A stretch of DNA of 64,000 nt from Candidatus Nitrosopumilus sp. (GCA_029862085.1 JAOTXZ010000002.1:39614-103613), one strand, 5' to 3'. Shown: positions 36,558-45,880, numbered from the stretch's first letter. The notes: a model not told the origin generated them from the letters alone. Numbers and translations are program-made.

Positions 36558-36890
36558 CTACTTTGATTTGTTCATTTTTTTAGCTTCTTTGTATTTTTCT
36601 CTTTTTCTTTTCTGTTCTAAGTTCAATATGCTGTACATTTTACCTGTTTCACACAGCTTCATTTCTCCACTTTTTTGATCATGAGTTGATTCAATCTTCC
36701 CTTCATCAAGTATTTCTCCTACAATCTCCCAAGCTCTTTCCTGAGAAATCGCAAATTTGTATGGCAAAGTGGAAACTTTGGTATAATATCCATTTTTTGA
36801 ATTTCGTAAAACAAAATTTTTAATTTTTTCTTCTGTCGTTTGAGATTTTGTGTTTTTAAACTTTCTAAATGGTTTTTTGTTAAATGACAT
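36558..36890 (-). CDS. Predicted winged-helix small basic protein
   Basis: 110 residues: basic N-terminus, then EEKIKNFVLRNSKNGYYTKV and RAWEIVGEILDEGKIEST, reading as a helix-turn-wing arrangement, and a Lys-rich coiled tail. Possibly a DNA or RNA binder; inference by pattern only. Confidence 0.55.
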   Translation of the reverse strand: MSFNKKPFRKFKNTKSQTTEEKIKNFVLRNSKNGYYTKVSTLPYKFAISQERAWEIVGEILDEGKIESTHDQKSGEMKLCETGKMYSILNLEQKRKREKYKEAKKMNKSK

Positions 36891-36980
36891 TTGTTTTATT
36901 TTTATTTCCTAGTATTTTAGGAATGCTCGATTATTTAATCAAGTCTTTTTAAAATAGCATAATCTTAAATCTCCATAACT

Positions 36981-37475
36981 ATGCATGAAGACATGCCTAC
37001 CTTAGAAGAAATTCGAAAAATTCTAGACGATAATGCCATCTCTTCCAAGATACTTCCTCCAAATCCCCACTTGGATTGGATTTTAATATGTGAAAAATTT
37101 AATGGTTCTAAATTAGGTGTTGGAATTGCCCACCTTAAAGGAACAGACACCACAGAATTATTTTTACACATGACTCTTGGAGAAGATGTCAAACAAGCCT
37201 TTATGAAAAATAATTTTCAAAATGAATTTATGAATGAATTTGACATTGTGACTAAATCCTTGCCTCATGTCTCTGTAATGATTTCTCCTAATCTAAAATC
37301 TATGAAATCTGTGTCAATCATTAGAAAATTATATGGAGATATTACCCCACAGCAACTTCTTGAATCAGCAAATAAAATACTTGAAACAGTAGGTCTGGTT
37401 TTGGCCCTAATTCGAAAACATGGAAAATTATCCTCAAATGAGGTTGTCCAACAAGAATCTAGTTTTTATGCATAA
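36981..37475 (+). CDS. Hypothetical alpha/beta protein
   Basis: 164 residues without signal or Cys-pair motifs: LDWILICEKFNGSKLGVGIA, ELFLHMTLGEDVKQAF, then a helical C-terminus. The layout (strand-rich start, paired helices) resembles small chaperone-like or DUF2299-type folds, but I cannot assign a family. Upstream of tbp by 126 nt. Confidence 0.6.
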   Translation: MHEDMPTLEEIRKILDDNAISSKILPPNPHLDWILICEKFNGSKLGVGIAHLKGTDTTELFLHMTLGEDVKQAFMKNNFQNEFMNEFDIVTKSLPHVSVMISPNLKSMKSVSIIRKLYGDITPQQLLESANKILETVGLVLALIRKHGKLSSNEVVQQESSFYA

Positions 37476-37568
37476 ATAATTTGATTAGCTCAAAGATGGT
37501 CTTGAGTTGGACATTAAGCAAGAAATTCCGACTAATATACTCTATTTGTGCCTAAAACCGAGTGATTG

Positions 37569-37577
37569 TTATAAATT
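37569..37577 (+). promoter_or_regulatory. TATA box of tbp
   Basis: TTATAAATT is centred 29 nt before the tbp ATG at 37602, so the mRNA is predicted to start within a few bases of the ATG. Confidence 0.55.
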
Positions 37578-37601
37578 ACATGAGTTTCCCAAAGAAAAAT
37601 C

Positions 37602-38162
37602 ATGACTCAAACCAAACCTTTGGTAGACATTGTTAATGTCGTAGCCTCTGCTACGATTGATCAAAAATTGGATCTTAACGATATTACAAAAAAATTCCCA
37701 GATGTGGAATATCATCCAGAACAATTCCCAGGAGCTGTTTTTAGATTAAAAACCCCTAAAACTGCAACTCTACTTTTCACTTCAGGTAAAATGGTTTGTA
37801 CAGGATCAAAATCCGAAGAAATGGCAGTAAAGGCTGTAAACACAGTAGTTCAAAAATTAAGAAAAGGTGGAATTAAAATTAAAAAAAATGCAGATGTCAC
37901 AGTTCAAAATATTGTTTCTTCAATTAATCTTGGTGGAAAAGTACATTTGGAAAAAGCAGCCAGAACATTACCTAGAAGCATGTATGAACCAGAACAATTT
38001 CCCGGTCTCATTCACAGAATGCTTGATCCTAAAACAGTAATTCTTGTTTTCTCATCAGGAAAACTTGTTTGTACTGGTGGTAAAACTGAAAAAGATGTTT
38101 ATCGCTCTGTAAATCTGCTTCATAGTCTTTTAGAAGAAAAAGATCTTATGATTTACGACTAA
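37602..38162 (+). CDS. tbp: TATA-box-binding protein
   Basis: 186 residues, two tandem direct repeats of the saddle fold, each with the YxPEQFPGxxxR motif (YHPEQFPGAVFRL and YEPEQFPGLIHRM) and the strand ending SGK(M/L)VCTG. It bends TATA DNA and recruits TFB and RNA polymerase. Full length. The tfb gene lies convergently downstream, 116 nt away. Confidence 0.98.
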   Translation: MTQTKPLVDIVNVVASATIDQKLDLNDITKKFPDVEYHPEQFPGAVFRLKTPKTATLLFTSGKMVCTGSKSEEMAVKAVNTVVQKLRKGGIKIKKNADVTVQNIVSSINLGGKVHLEKAARTLPRSMYEPEQFPGLIHRMLDPKTVILVFSSGKLVCTGGKTEKDVYRSVNLLHSLLEEKDLMIYD

Positions 38163-38277
38163 ATAACAAATTCCAAAAATTTAGTTTTCAAATATTTCTA
38201 GTGTTTTGAATTTAAAGATAATATTTTAGACGTACATTGAATTATAATTAATTTTTAAAAATAGTTTTTACACTAAC

Positions 38278-39198
38278 CTACAAGTCCATATTTTGGTCTA
38301 TTTTTAGGCCCTTGTACCTGTTTCGTATTGTTACTTCAGTAACATTTGCAGCTTCGGCGATATCTCTTTGAGTGATATCTTCTCCATTTTTTACACAAGA
38401 CAAGTATAATGCTGCTGCTGCTAATCCCATTGGGTCTTTTCCAGCTGATTCTTCATGCTCTTGAGCAACTTTTAGGACTTTGGTTGCATATCGTTTTGTT
38501 TTTTCTGTAATTCCAAGTCTGCTGGCAATTCTTGCAACACACTGAACAGAGTCAACTACTGGCATAACTAATTCTAGCTCTTTAACTAACAATCGGTAAC
38601 ATCTTGCAATGTCTTTTCGTTTAATATTACCTGCTTCTCCAACATCTTTTAGTGTTCTTGGTGTTTCAGTATCTCTGCATGCAGCATATAGAGCAGCCGC
38701 TATTAGAGCTGAAATTGACCTGCCTCTAACTAATCCTTTTTCTAAAGCCTTACGATAAATGTAAGCTGCCTTTTCCATTACAGAGTCAGAAATTGCGAGT
38801 TTGTCTTTAAGCCGGTTTAATTCGCTAAATGCCTGTCTAAAATTCCGATCTACTGGCTCGTGAACTTGACTTCTACTGTCCCAAGTTCTTAGTCTTTCAA
38901 TAGTGCTTTTCATTGATGCTGTTAGAGGTTTTCCTGAAGCATCTTTGTTTATTGGATTTATGATAGTAGCCAGACCCATATCGTGCATAGTAAGTGAAGT
39001 TGGGGCTCCAGTTCTTGCTCTGTTGCCACTTTCATCCTGCGTAAACGCCCTCCATTCTGGACCTGATTCTTGTGATTTTTCAGAGATTACAAACCCACAC
39101 TTGGCACAAAACCTTTCTCCAGTGGTGTTATCTGTAACCATGTCATTTTTCCCACATCGAGCACAAGTTTCGCCTGTTTTTGCATTTGTTCTAACCAA
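38278..39198 (-). CDS. tfb: Transcription factor B
   Basis: 306 residues from a TTG start. It has an N-terminal zinc ribbon (CARCGKND...FCAKCG), the B-reader/linker (GPEWRAF...RARTGAPTSL), and two cyclin-like repeats (from ~110 and ~205) ending in VTEVTIRNRYKGL. TFB bridges TBP, the BRE element and RNA polymerase. Thaumarchaea carry several TFBs; which one this is cannot be told here. Confidence 0.97.
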   Translation of the reverse strand: MVRTNAKTGETCARCGKNDMVTDNTTGERFCAKCGFVISEKSQESGPEWRAFTQDESGNRARTGAPTSLTMHDMGLATIINPINKDASGKPLTASMKSTIERLRTWDSRSQVHEPVDRNFRQAFSELNRLKDKLAISDSVMEKAAYIYRKALEKGLVRGRSISALIAAALYAACRDTETPRTLKDVGEAGNIKRKDIARCYRLLVKELELVMPVVDSVQCVARIASRLGITEKTKRYATKVLKVAQEHEESAGKDPMGLAAAALYLSCVKNGEDITQRDIAEAANVTEVTIRNRYKGLKIDQNMDL

Positions 39199-39288
39199 GA
39201 TCTTCCGGTAGTATCTAGTTTTTATCGTTATAATAACTAGGATGTTTTAGACATACTCTTAATTATTTTAGATAATCTGTTTTCAAGC

Positions 39289-39420
39289 CTAAAATTTGTA
39301 AATTAGGAAAGCAAGCAGGTTTGATGCTTCTTTTGCCTCAGTCCCTTTGGGGGATACGGTGAAGACACCAAACAAGCAAACAACCTTGCCTCCAATTTTT
39401 GGTAATACCCTTCCTCTCAA
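39289..39420 (-). other. G+C-rich stretch with a short open frame
   Basis: This stretch upstream of tfb is clearly richer in G+C than its surroundings. A 43-codon frame from a TTG reads RVLPKIGGKVVCLFGVFTVS and ends SNLLAFLIYKF. A small hairpin (TCCC-TTTG-GGGA) is also possible. It may be a gene remnant, a tiny gene or a structured RNA; I cannot choose. Confidence 0.3.
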
Positions 39421-39592
39421 AATTTCTTAAAATAAACAATGTTTTTTAAATTAATCAAAAAGGATCAAAAAATTGATGTTCTATGCCTAGAAATTTGAAT
39501 TTTTAATATTATCTTGTTATTTTGGTTAGTTGTTCAAAATAAACACCCAATTTTTTTTAATTCATTTTAATTAAGATATATTGAGTCATCAC

Positions 39593-39654
39593 GTTTGACG
39601 GCATTCCTACGTTTGCCTTAACTGACCATGCCCTAGAATTCTTTGCCGTCAAAC
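39593..39654 (+). ncRNA. Candidate structured small RNA
   Basis: GTTTGACGGCA (39593-39603) and TGCCGTCAAAC (39644-39654) are a perfect 11-bp inverted repeat around a 40-nt loop. A T-rich tail follows (TTATTTTT), and a TATA-like GATATATTG (about 39575-39583) precedes it. No protein frame fits. This suggests a short transcript folding back on itself; a regulator site or small mobile relic is also possible. Confidence 0.35.
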
Positions 39655-39713
39655 AATTATTTTTAAATTAAAAAACAAAATATTTTTCAAATACCATAAT
39701 AAAGAAAAAACCC

Positions 39714-39917
39714 TTGATAATAACCTGCAAAGGAACAGAGATAAATGGAATAATTGAAAAATGTCAATTTTTTCATAATGGTATTTGGGGAGACGCTGAA
39801 CTAATACAACATCAGTCGTATCATGAATCTTTAAAAAACAAAAATTCATTTTGGTTAGGATTTGAAACATCGTTATCATTTGGAAAATTTAGTGGACGAG
39901 ATGGAAAACAATCCTAA
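39714..39917 (+). CDS. Hypothetical small protein
   Basis: 67 residues from a TTG start (IITCKGTEINGIIEKCQFFH...). No motif beyond two Cys. The coding quality is modest and the opposite strand is also open, so confidence is low. Confidence 0.4.
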   Translation: MIITCKGTEINGIIEKCQFFHNGIWGDAELIQHQSYHESLKNKNSFWLGFETSLSFGKFSGRDGKQS

Positions 39918-39998
39918 TATTGATTAGTTTTTTTGGATTTTAATATTCTATTTTCTTAAATTTACCTTTTTTGATTACAAAGATATGATACTAAAATT

Positions 39999-40184
39999 TT
40001 AATGTCTATCAAAATAACAATTTTTACAAATTTGACTTTCCATTTGGTCTTTTAAGAATTTTATTTGTTCTTGATTGGTTATCCATCCATGATTTACAGC
40101 ATTTAGAAGAGTTTCTTTTTCAACCACGTCAAATTCTTCAAAACAATCACATTTCTGGCATTTACATTTTATTTTCTCTCGCAA
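39999..40184 (-). CDS. Small zinc-binding protein
   Basis: 61 residues, TTG start: CKCQKCDCFEEFDVVEKE and QICKNCYFDRH. Paired Cys motifs at both ends with a helical middle form a probable zinc site. Function unknown. Confidence 0.6.
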   Translation of the reverse strand: MREKIKCKCQKCDCFEEFDVVEKETLLNAVNHGWITNQEQIKFLKDQMESQICKNCYFDRH

Positions 40185-40342
40185 TGAATTTTTATCTAAA
40201 TTCGATCTTAAAAATTATTATTAAATCAATTCTCGGTTTTTTTGATATTGAGAAAAAGAATTACGAAAATATTATTATTCTATGCCTACCAATCTGATAA
40301 AACATCTTAATAATTTTATTCCCTACTATTTTTTATCACATT

Positions 40343-40879
40343 ATGGAAAATGATGATATTATCTCGTGGTCAAAAGATTACTTTCTTTCTTGGTCTGATT
40401 TTAAAGCGGTACCCAACTCCTCCTCCTTTGAAGATTCTTCAAGCAAAATAAAATATCATTACAAATGGACTGTAAATTCAGAAACATCTGATGGGAAAAT
40501 CCATTTTCTAATTGATAACATCCAATTATCTACACAATTCTTTAGACATCTCTCGTGGGTGCGAGAAAAACAAGCTTCATTAGAACTACTAAAACATGAG
40601 CAAGGGCATTTTGATTTGGCCGAATCCCTTAGACCCATAATTACGCAAGATCTCAAAAATGAATTTAAAGATAAAAAGTTTCCAACTCGGGGACAAAATG
40701 AAGAGCAACAAAAGCAATTTGCCCGTGAAGATTCAGGCTCGATAATATCTCAAAGATTAGAAAAATGGTATGATGATTTTTCCCAACAAAGAATAACATA
40801 TGATAAAGAGACTGAATTTGGGCATAATTTGAACAAACAACAGGAATACGATAAAAAATTTATTAAATTAAGGAAATAA
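40343..40879 (+). CDS. Putative zinc metallopeptidase (HEQGH), DUF922-like
   Basis: 178 residues. LLKHEQGHFDLAE (H85, E86, H89, E94) is a HExxH zinc-peptidase motif with a downstream acidic residue. The N-terminal 'LSWSDFKAVPNSSS' matches the start of DUF922-type predicted proteases. There is no signal peptide, so it would be cytoplasmic unless exported another way. The C-terminal half is highly charged and helical. Activity is inferred. Confidence 0.7.
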   Translation: MENDDIISWSKDYFLSWSDFKAVPNSSSFEDSSSKIKYHYKWTVNSETSDGKIHFLIDNIQLSTQFFRHLSWVREKQASLELLKHEQGHFDLAESLRPIITQDLKNEFKDKKFPTRGQNEEQQKQFAREDSGSIISQRLEKWYDDFSQQRITYDKETEFGHNLNKQQEYDKKFIKLRK

Positions 40880-40895
40880 AAATTTTCTTTAAAAT

Positions 40896-41144
40896 TTATG
40901 AAATATTGTTTATGAAATTTACCAATCCTCTATAGTATTTGATATGAAAATCAATATCGTTAATTTCAGTTTGCCTTAATTCTTCTAATTCTGGTCCATA
41001 ATCTCGTTTGTCCACTTTAATTTGGTCCAATGTATTTTCATTTACTTCAATCATATGAAACAAACTATGCAAAACCTCTCCTTTGGTGAGTGTTTTATCG
41101 CATGATTTTTTTAGTAGAATTTCAACCCAATCCATAAAAATCAA
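40896..41144 (-). CDS. Hypothetical helical protein
   Basis: 82 residues (79 from ATG 41135, MDWVEILL). Charged and helical throughout, no Cys pairs or signal. Not recognised. Confidence 0.55.
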   Translation of the reverse strand: MIFMDWVEILLKKSCDKTLTKGEVLHSLFHMIEVNENTLDQIKVDKRDYGPELEELRQTEINDIDFHIKYYRGLVNFINNIS

Positions 41145-41282
41145 ACCCCGAATCTTTATTTCTTTTCCTAAATGTGAACTTTTAATTCATTTACTCTATT
41201 TTTTTTAGTTTCAATAGGTTCAAAGATTGTAAGAATTTATTAATAAACCTTAAAATGGAAAACTTTTCGATTTTTTATTTTG

Positions 41283-41429
41283 TTAAGACTTTTTTGCCTT
41301 TTTTTTCCTATTGGTAATCTCTCGATTTCTTTCAACATCAGAGTGTACCTCAACATGCTCAAATAATGCTTCTTTTGAATCAAAGATTTGTTCACAGTAA
41401 TAGCATTGATGCACAATAATCTTAAACAC
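41283..41429 (-). CDS. Micro C2H2 zinc-finger protein
   Basis: 48 residues from a GTG start: HQCYYCEQIFDSKEALFEHV then EVHSD, a textbook C-x2-C-x12-H-x3/4-H finger including the hydrophobic Phe and Leu, followed by a basic tail (NRKKKAKKS). Likely nucleic-acid binding. Confidence 0.65.
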   Translation of the reverse strand: MFKIIVHQCYYCEQIFDSKEALFEHVEVHSDVERNREITNRKKKAKKS

Positions 41430-41509
41430 TCCTTAAATTAATCAATTTACCTAAAATTTATGCCTGAAATTTATTATTAATATATTAAAAAAATATGAAA
41501 TAATTGGAA

Positions 41510-41754
41510 TTATTTTCCAGCTTCGTCTCTAACTTTTTGTGCTATATCACCAAAAGGATCCTCATACCATCTTTCTTTGTTTAATTCAGACCTAATCCAG
41601 AATCTGATGTAATTGATCCTTGTTCTGCTGCTGGTGCAAAAGCTGCGTCATCTGGAACATAATTTTGTTGATTTGCAGTTCCATATGCTATAGCGCTACC
41701 CATGCCAATTACCCCTACGACTAAACCTATGTAGAGTAATGCTTTACTTACCAT
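41510..41754 (-). pseudogene. Small signal-anchored protein with a one-base frameshift
   Basis: From ATG 41754 the frame reads MVSKALLYIGLVVGVIGMGS (membrane or signal helix) and stops after 57 residues at 41581. The next frame continues sensibly as FWIRSELNKERWYEDPF to ...VRDEAGK and a stop at 41510. One missing T in the GATTCTGG stretch near residue 51 would restore an ~81-residue protein. It could be a true mutation or a sequencing error. Confidence 0.6.
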
Positions 41755-41895
41755 TGCAAAAATTTAGCAAGTTTAGTATTAATCTTGTCGGACTAGGGTG
41801 AGTGGCGAAGCACTAATCCCAAATGAATTGAAAAATGATAATATCCAAATAATATATTCATACATCTTAAAATACTATATTTTAAATGATATCTT

Positions 41896-42306
41896 GTGCT
41901 GGTATCAAATACAACTAAAATTAATGCGAACAGTGAAAAAATATGGAACACTCTAAGATCCTTTGATAAAGTAGAAAGATACATGCCAATTGTAACGAAA
42001 ACCACGGTGGAAGGAATTGGACAAGGAGCCAAAAGAATTTGTGATGTAAACATGGGGACTCAATCATTTAAAATTCAAGAAACTCTCGAGGTGGTTGATG
42101 ATCCTAATCACTCACTTATTGTCTCAATTGATGATGGCCCCATTCAAATGCGAGGAATGAAATTTACTTTTAAGGTAAAAAAACTAGAGGAGAAAGGATC
42201 TGAAGTTACAATAAGCACAAACGTAGAAAATCCGATGGCCGCAGCATTTTCAGATAGTATATTCGCTTTAATGGGAACGGGATTAAAAAAACTACACGAA
42301 ATATAA
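41896..42306 (+). CDS. SRPBCC-family (START-like) protein
   Basis: 136 residues from a GTG start. 'TKINANSEKIWNTLRSFDKVERYMP' opening, a central GIGQGAKRICDV strand turn and a long C-terminal helix (MAAAFSDSIFALMGTGLKKL) match the SRPBCC/polyketide-cyclase-like fold, which binds a hydrophobic ligand in a deep cavity. Ligand unknown. Confidence 0.8.
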   Translation: MLVSNTTKINANSEKIWNTLRSFDKVERYMPIVTKTTVEGIGQGAKRICDVNMGTQSFKIQETLEVVDDPNHSLIVSIDDGPIQMRGMKFTFKVKKLEEKGSEVTISTNVENPMAAAFSDSIFALMGTGLKKLHEI

Positions 42307-42389
42307 TCTGATCTTGATAATTATTTTTTAATTTCTCTTGAATGACCAGAACTTCATGATTTTAATATTAATGAAATCAAGGCTAAATC

Positions 42390-44069
42390 CTGTCTCTTTT
42401 AGAGTATTTTCCAAAAGAATTCTCACCTAGGAGTATCCAAAAGACTATTCTTTCTGAAGTGGAGGAAAATCTCAAATCTGGATATAAAAAACTGATTTTA
42501 TGTGCTCCTACAGGAGTAGGAAAATCATTAGTTGGGGCTACAGTTTCAAGTTATTTTGATAGTTCTTTTACAATCACTGCATCTAAACACCTTCAGGATC
42601 AATATATTCAAGATATTCCATTTCTCAAACCTGTAAAAGGAAAGCAAAATTTTCCATGCTTGAAAATAATGGAATCTGAAAAAGTGAGTAACTCCAGACG
42701 AGCCATGAGGTGGGGTTTGACTTGTGATAAGGGGCAATGCCAAGAAAAGGTCATTAAAAATGGAAAAGAAATTACTGAAATCTGTAAATTTAAACCAAAA
42801 ATAAAGCAAGTAGAAGAAAACAAACATGAGGAAAACTCTTGCTATTATTATCTTCAAAAATATGATGCCCTAGTCTCAAAACATTCTTTGTGGAATTATC
42901 ACGCATATTTCCAGATAATGAAATTTAACAAAAAAATGTTTGAGGATTATTTAGACAGAAAAATTTCCATTTTTGATGAAGCTCATAAAATTGAAGATCA
43001 GATTATTCAATTTGTTGGATTTGAAATTTTCAACGGGCAGATAGAAGAGTGTAATTTAAACACCGAGAGATATGATTTCTCTGATTTAGATTCAATGATT
43101 CAGCTAACTGATGATATTGCATACTCTTATGCAAAAAAAATTAAAGATAAAAAAGAAGAACCTGATTTTCAAACAAATCCTGACTATGATTCCATTTCTA
43201 AAATGGAACGAAGATATGATAGAGCAGCTCAAGCAAAAATCGATATTCTTACAGATAAAGATAATTTTGTAGTTAATGAACCCCAAAAAGATTTCAATGG
43301 CAATTTTAGAAATATTTCTTTAAAACCAATTGATGTATCAAAATTTTCTAAATCTTTTTTTAATACTGAATATCAAATTTTCATGTCTGCTACCATTGAT
43401 CTTAAAAGTTTTTGTCAGAATATGGGTTTGAAAGAAGATGAAGTTGCTTTTATTGATACTCCAAAATCACCCTTTCCAATAGAACATAGGAGCATTGAAT
43501 TTCTAAACATCAAAAGATTAAGTTATGGTTCCACCGAGTCAGATGAATTAGAAGTAATTCAAACTATTGACAGGATTTTAAACGAGCATTCCAAAGAAAG
43601 AGGTCTTATCCTTACTTCATCCATTCCTAGATGCCAAAAGATTTTGAGAAATCTTTCACCAGAAAATGCAAAACGCGTGAGAATTTGCCATAGTAAAAAC
43701 ATCGATGGAAAAACTCAGAATGAAATAATTTCAGAACACTCCAAGGATTCAACCGGGGTTTTACTTTCTTCTTCGCTTTGGGAAGGAGTAGACCTAAAAG
43801 ATGATTTATCCAGATTTCAAATTATTGCCAAAGTACCATATCCAAATTATACTGAAAAACGAATTAAAGCTAAAATGGAAAAATTTCCTCTTTGGTATAC
43901 ATCTCAGACCTTGACCAAAATACTCCAGGGATTTGGACGTTCAATTCGAAGTGAAACTGATTGGGCCAAGACTTATGTTTTGGATAAGGCCATTCACAAT
44001 GTCTTTTTTAAAGCTCAGAGTATGATTCCAAAAGCATATCATGATATTTTAGGGATAGAAGATCTTTAG
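42390..44069 (+). CDS. XPD/DinG-type superfamily 2 helicase
   Basis: Walker A (CAPTGVGKS), DEAH box (IFDEAHKIED) and the later SF2 motifs (LTSSIPRC; SSSLWEGVDLKDD; LQGFGRSIRSE) are present. Cys residues between Walker A and DEAH (FPC, TCDKGQC, EIC, NSC) could ligate the Fe-S cluster of this family. It would unwind DNA 5' to 3' in repair. The first ATG/GTG/TTG in frame is GTG 42459, but homologous sequence (LLEYFPKEFSPRSIQ, the Q-motif region) continues upstream to a stop at 42384. CTG 42390 sits 26 nt after a TATA-like box and would give a normal N-terminus, so it is proposed as the start. From there the protein is ~559 residues. Confidence 0.87.
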   Translation: MSLLEYFPKEFSPRSIQKTILSEVEENLKSGYKKLILCAPTGVGKSLVGATVSSYFDSSFTITASKHLQDQYIQDIPFLKPVKGKQNFPCLKIMESEKVSNSRRAMRWGLTCDKGQCQEKVIKNGKEITEICKFKPKIKQVEENKHEENSCYYYLQKYDALVSKHSLWNYHAYFQIMKFNKKMFEDYLDRKISIFDEAHKIEDQIIQFVGFEIFNGQIEECNLNTERYDFSDLDSMIQLTDDIAYSYAKKIKDKKEEPDFQTNPDYDSISKMERRYDRAAQAKIDILTDKDNFVVNEPQKDFNGNFRNISLKPIDVSKFSKSFFNTEYQIFMSATIDLKSFCQNMGLKEDEVAFIDTPKSPFPIEHRSIEFLNIKRLSYGSTESDELEVIQTIDRILNEHSKERGLILTSSIPRCQKILRNLSPENAKRVRICHSKNIDGKTQNEIISEHSKDSTGVLLSSSLWEGVDLKDDLSRFQIIAKVPYPNYTEKRIKAKMEKFPLWYTSQTLTKILQGFGRSIRSETDWAKTYVLDKAIHNVFFKAQSMIPKAYHDILGIEDL

Positions 44070-44070
44070 T

Positions 44071-44112
44071 AGATAACAGATAGCTTAATCGTAATTTTCT
44101 TTCCTGTTATCT
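44071..44112. terminator. Inverted repeat between convergent genes
   Basis: AGATAACAG (44071-44079) and CTGTTATCT (44104-44112) form a perfect 9-bp stem directly after the helicase stop and before the end of the convergent ilvD. Possible transcript end or 3' stabiliser. Confidence 0.4.
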
Positions 44113-44206
44113 CTAATTTCAATTCTGATCGGTGATCTATAAAGCTTGTGAACAAATGGATCATTGATAATTTTCAATTTGTGTCTATTACTTGTAGGAA
44201 TCTAAA

Positions 44207-45880
44207 TCAAAACTTTGGAGTTGTAATTGCTCCTTGAGCCGCAGATCCTACTAGTGAGGCATATTTTGCCAAGGCTCCTGTAAGGTAATTTGGTTTTGGA
44301 GGTGACCATTGTTTTCTTCTATTTTCTAATTCTTCAGGTGACACATGAATATCGATAATATTGGTTTCAGTATCTATTGTTATTTCATCATCATTTTTGA
44401 CTAGAGCAATAGGCCCACCAACAAACGCTTCGGGGGCAACATGACCAACCATGAATCCTCGGGTACCTCCTGAAAATCTTCCATCAGTTACCATTGCTAC
44501 CTTTTTCCCCAAACCCTGTCCTACTAATGCTGCAGTAGTAGCTAACATTTCTCGCATACCTGGACCACCTTTGGGTCCCTCATAACGGATTACAATTACA
44601 TGACCTTCATCTATCTTTCCTTTGGCAACGGCATCAAAGGCGTATTCTTCCCTGTCAAACACTTGAGCCTTACCTGTAAATTTTGTCATTTCAACACCGG
44701 CAGTTTTGATAACTGCACCATCAGGGGCTAAACTTCCTTTCAAGATTACGGCAGTACCAACCGAGTGAATTGGATTATCTACTGGTTTGACTATTTGCTG
44801 TTCTGGTTCTGGGATATTCATTGAAACAAGATTTTCTTTTATTGTTTTTCCAGTAACTGTAATACAATTGTCATGAATGAGGCCTTTATCGGATAATTTT
44901 TTTAACACAAATGGAATTCCACCGATTTTGTCAAGTGAATTCATTACATAATTTCCTCCAGGTTTCATATCTGCTAAATGAGGAGTTTTTTTTCTAACTC
45001 TTTCAAAATCATCATAAGTTAATTTTATTCCTACCTCGTTTGATAATGCCAACAGATGAAGAATTCCGTTAGTTGAACCGCCAACAGCATTTAGCATTGT
45101 AATGGCATTTTCAAATGCTTCAAATGTTAAAATTTGACTTGGTCTGATATTTTGTTCAAGTAAACTTACACAAGCTTTTCCGGTATCGTAAACCATTTTT
45201 TCTCTACGATCATCTTCAGCTGGAGGACTAGCACTGCCAGGTAACGCAAGTCCAATTGCTTCTGAAATTGATGCCATTGTATTTGCAGTAAACATTCCAC
45301 CACAAGATCCAGCATTAGGGCATGCAGTATTTTCAATATCCTTTAGTCCTTCTAATGTTAAATTTCCTGCATCATAGGCGCCAACTGCTTCATAAACGTC
45401 AACTATAGTAAGCTCTTTACCATTTAACATTCCTGGCATTATTGTTCCACCATAAACGAAAACCGAAGGTAAATCCAATCGAGCCATAGCCATCATAGTT
45501 CCCGGGAGACTCTTATCACACCCAGCTATTCCTACTAGCGCATCATATTGATGGGCTCTAACCATTAGTTCAATAGAGTCGGCGATAACTTCTCGAGAAA
45601 CAAGTGATGATTTCATTCCTTCATGTCCCATTGCGATTCCATCACTAACTGCAATAGTTGAAAATTCTCTAGGTGTTGCTCCTCCGTCAGCTACGCCTTC
45701 TTTGGCTTTTAGTGCTAATTGAGGTAGGTGAATGTTACATGGAGTAGCTTCATTTCCAGTATGACATACTCCAACAAAGGGTTTGTCTAAATCATTATCC
45801 GTTAATCCCATAGCTTTGTACATTGCTCTATGTGGAGCACGAGCCGTTCCTCCTACAACATTTCTGCTAGAAATTTCCAT
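44207..45880 (-). CDS. ilvD: Dihydroxy-acid dehydratase
   Basis: 557 residues, full length. The Fe-S cluster Cys are in [25 protein letters not shown] and [14 protein letters not shown], and the C-terminal [19 protein letters not shown] is present. It dehydrates dihydroxy acids to the 2-oxo acids that yield valine, isoleucine and leucine. It stands alone here without other ilv genes. Confidence 0.97.
   Translation of the reverse strand: MEISSRNVVGGTARAPHRAMYKAMGLTDNDLDKPFVGVCHTGNEATPCNIHLPQLALKAKEGVADGGATPREFSTIAVSDGIAMGHEGMKSSLVSREVIADSIELMVRAHQYDALVGIAGCDKSLPGTMMAMARLDLPSVFVYGGTIMPGMLNGKELTIVDVYEAVGAYDAGNLTLEGLKDIENTACPNAGSCGGMFTANTMASISEAIGLALPGSASPPAEDDRREKMVYDTGKACVSLLEQNIRPSQILTFEAFENAITMLNAVGGSTNGILHLLALSNEVGIKLTYDDFERVRKKTPHLADMKPGGNYVMNSLDKIGGIPFVLKKLSDKGLIHDNCITVTGKTIKENLVSMNIPEPEQQIVKPVDNPIHSVGTAVILKGSLAPDGAVIKTAGVEMTKFTGKAQVFDREEYAFDAVAKGKIDEGHVIVIRYEGPKGGPGMREMLATTAALVGQGLGKKVAMVTDGRFSGGTRGFMVGHVAPEAFVGGPIALVKNDDEITIDTETNIIDIHVSPEELENRRKQWSPPKPNYLTGALAKYASLVGSAAQGAITTPKF

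Noticed and set aside
41793..42053. 86-residue minus frame upstream of the SRPBCC gene
   Set aside because: Antisense to the SRPBCC domain; hydrophobic pattern is a by-product of the opposite strand. A small hairpin near 41796-41820 was also seen but is too weak to list.
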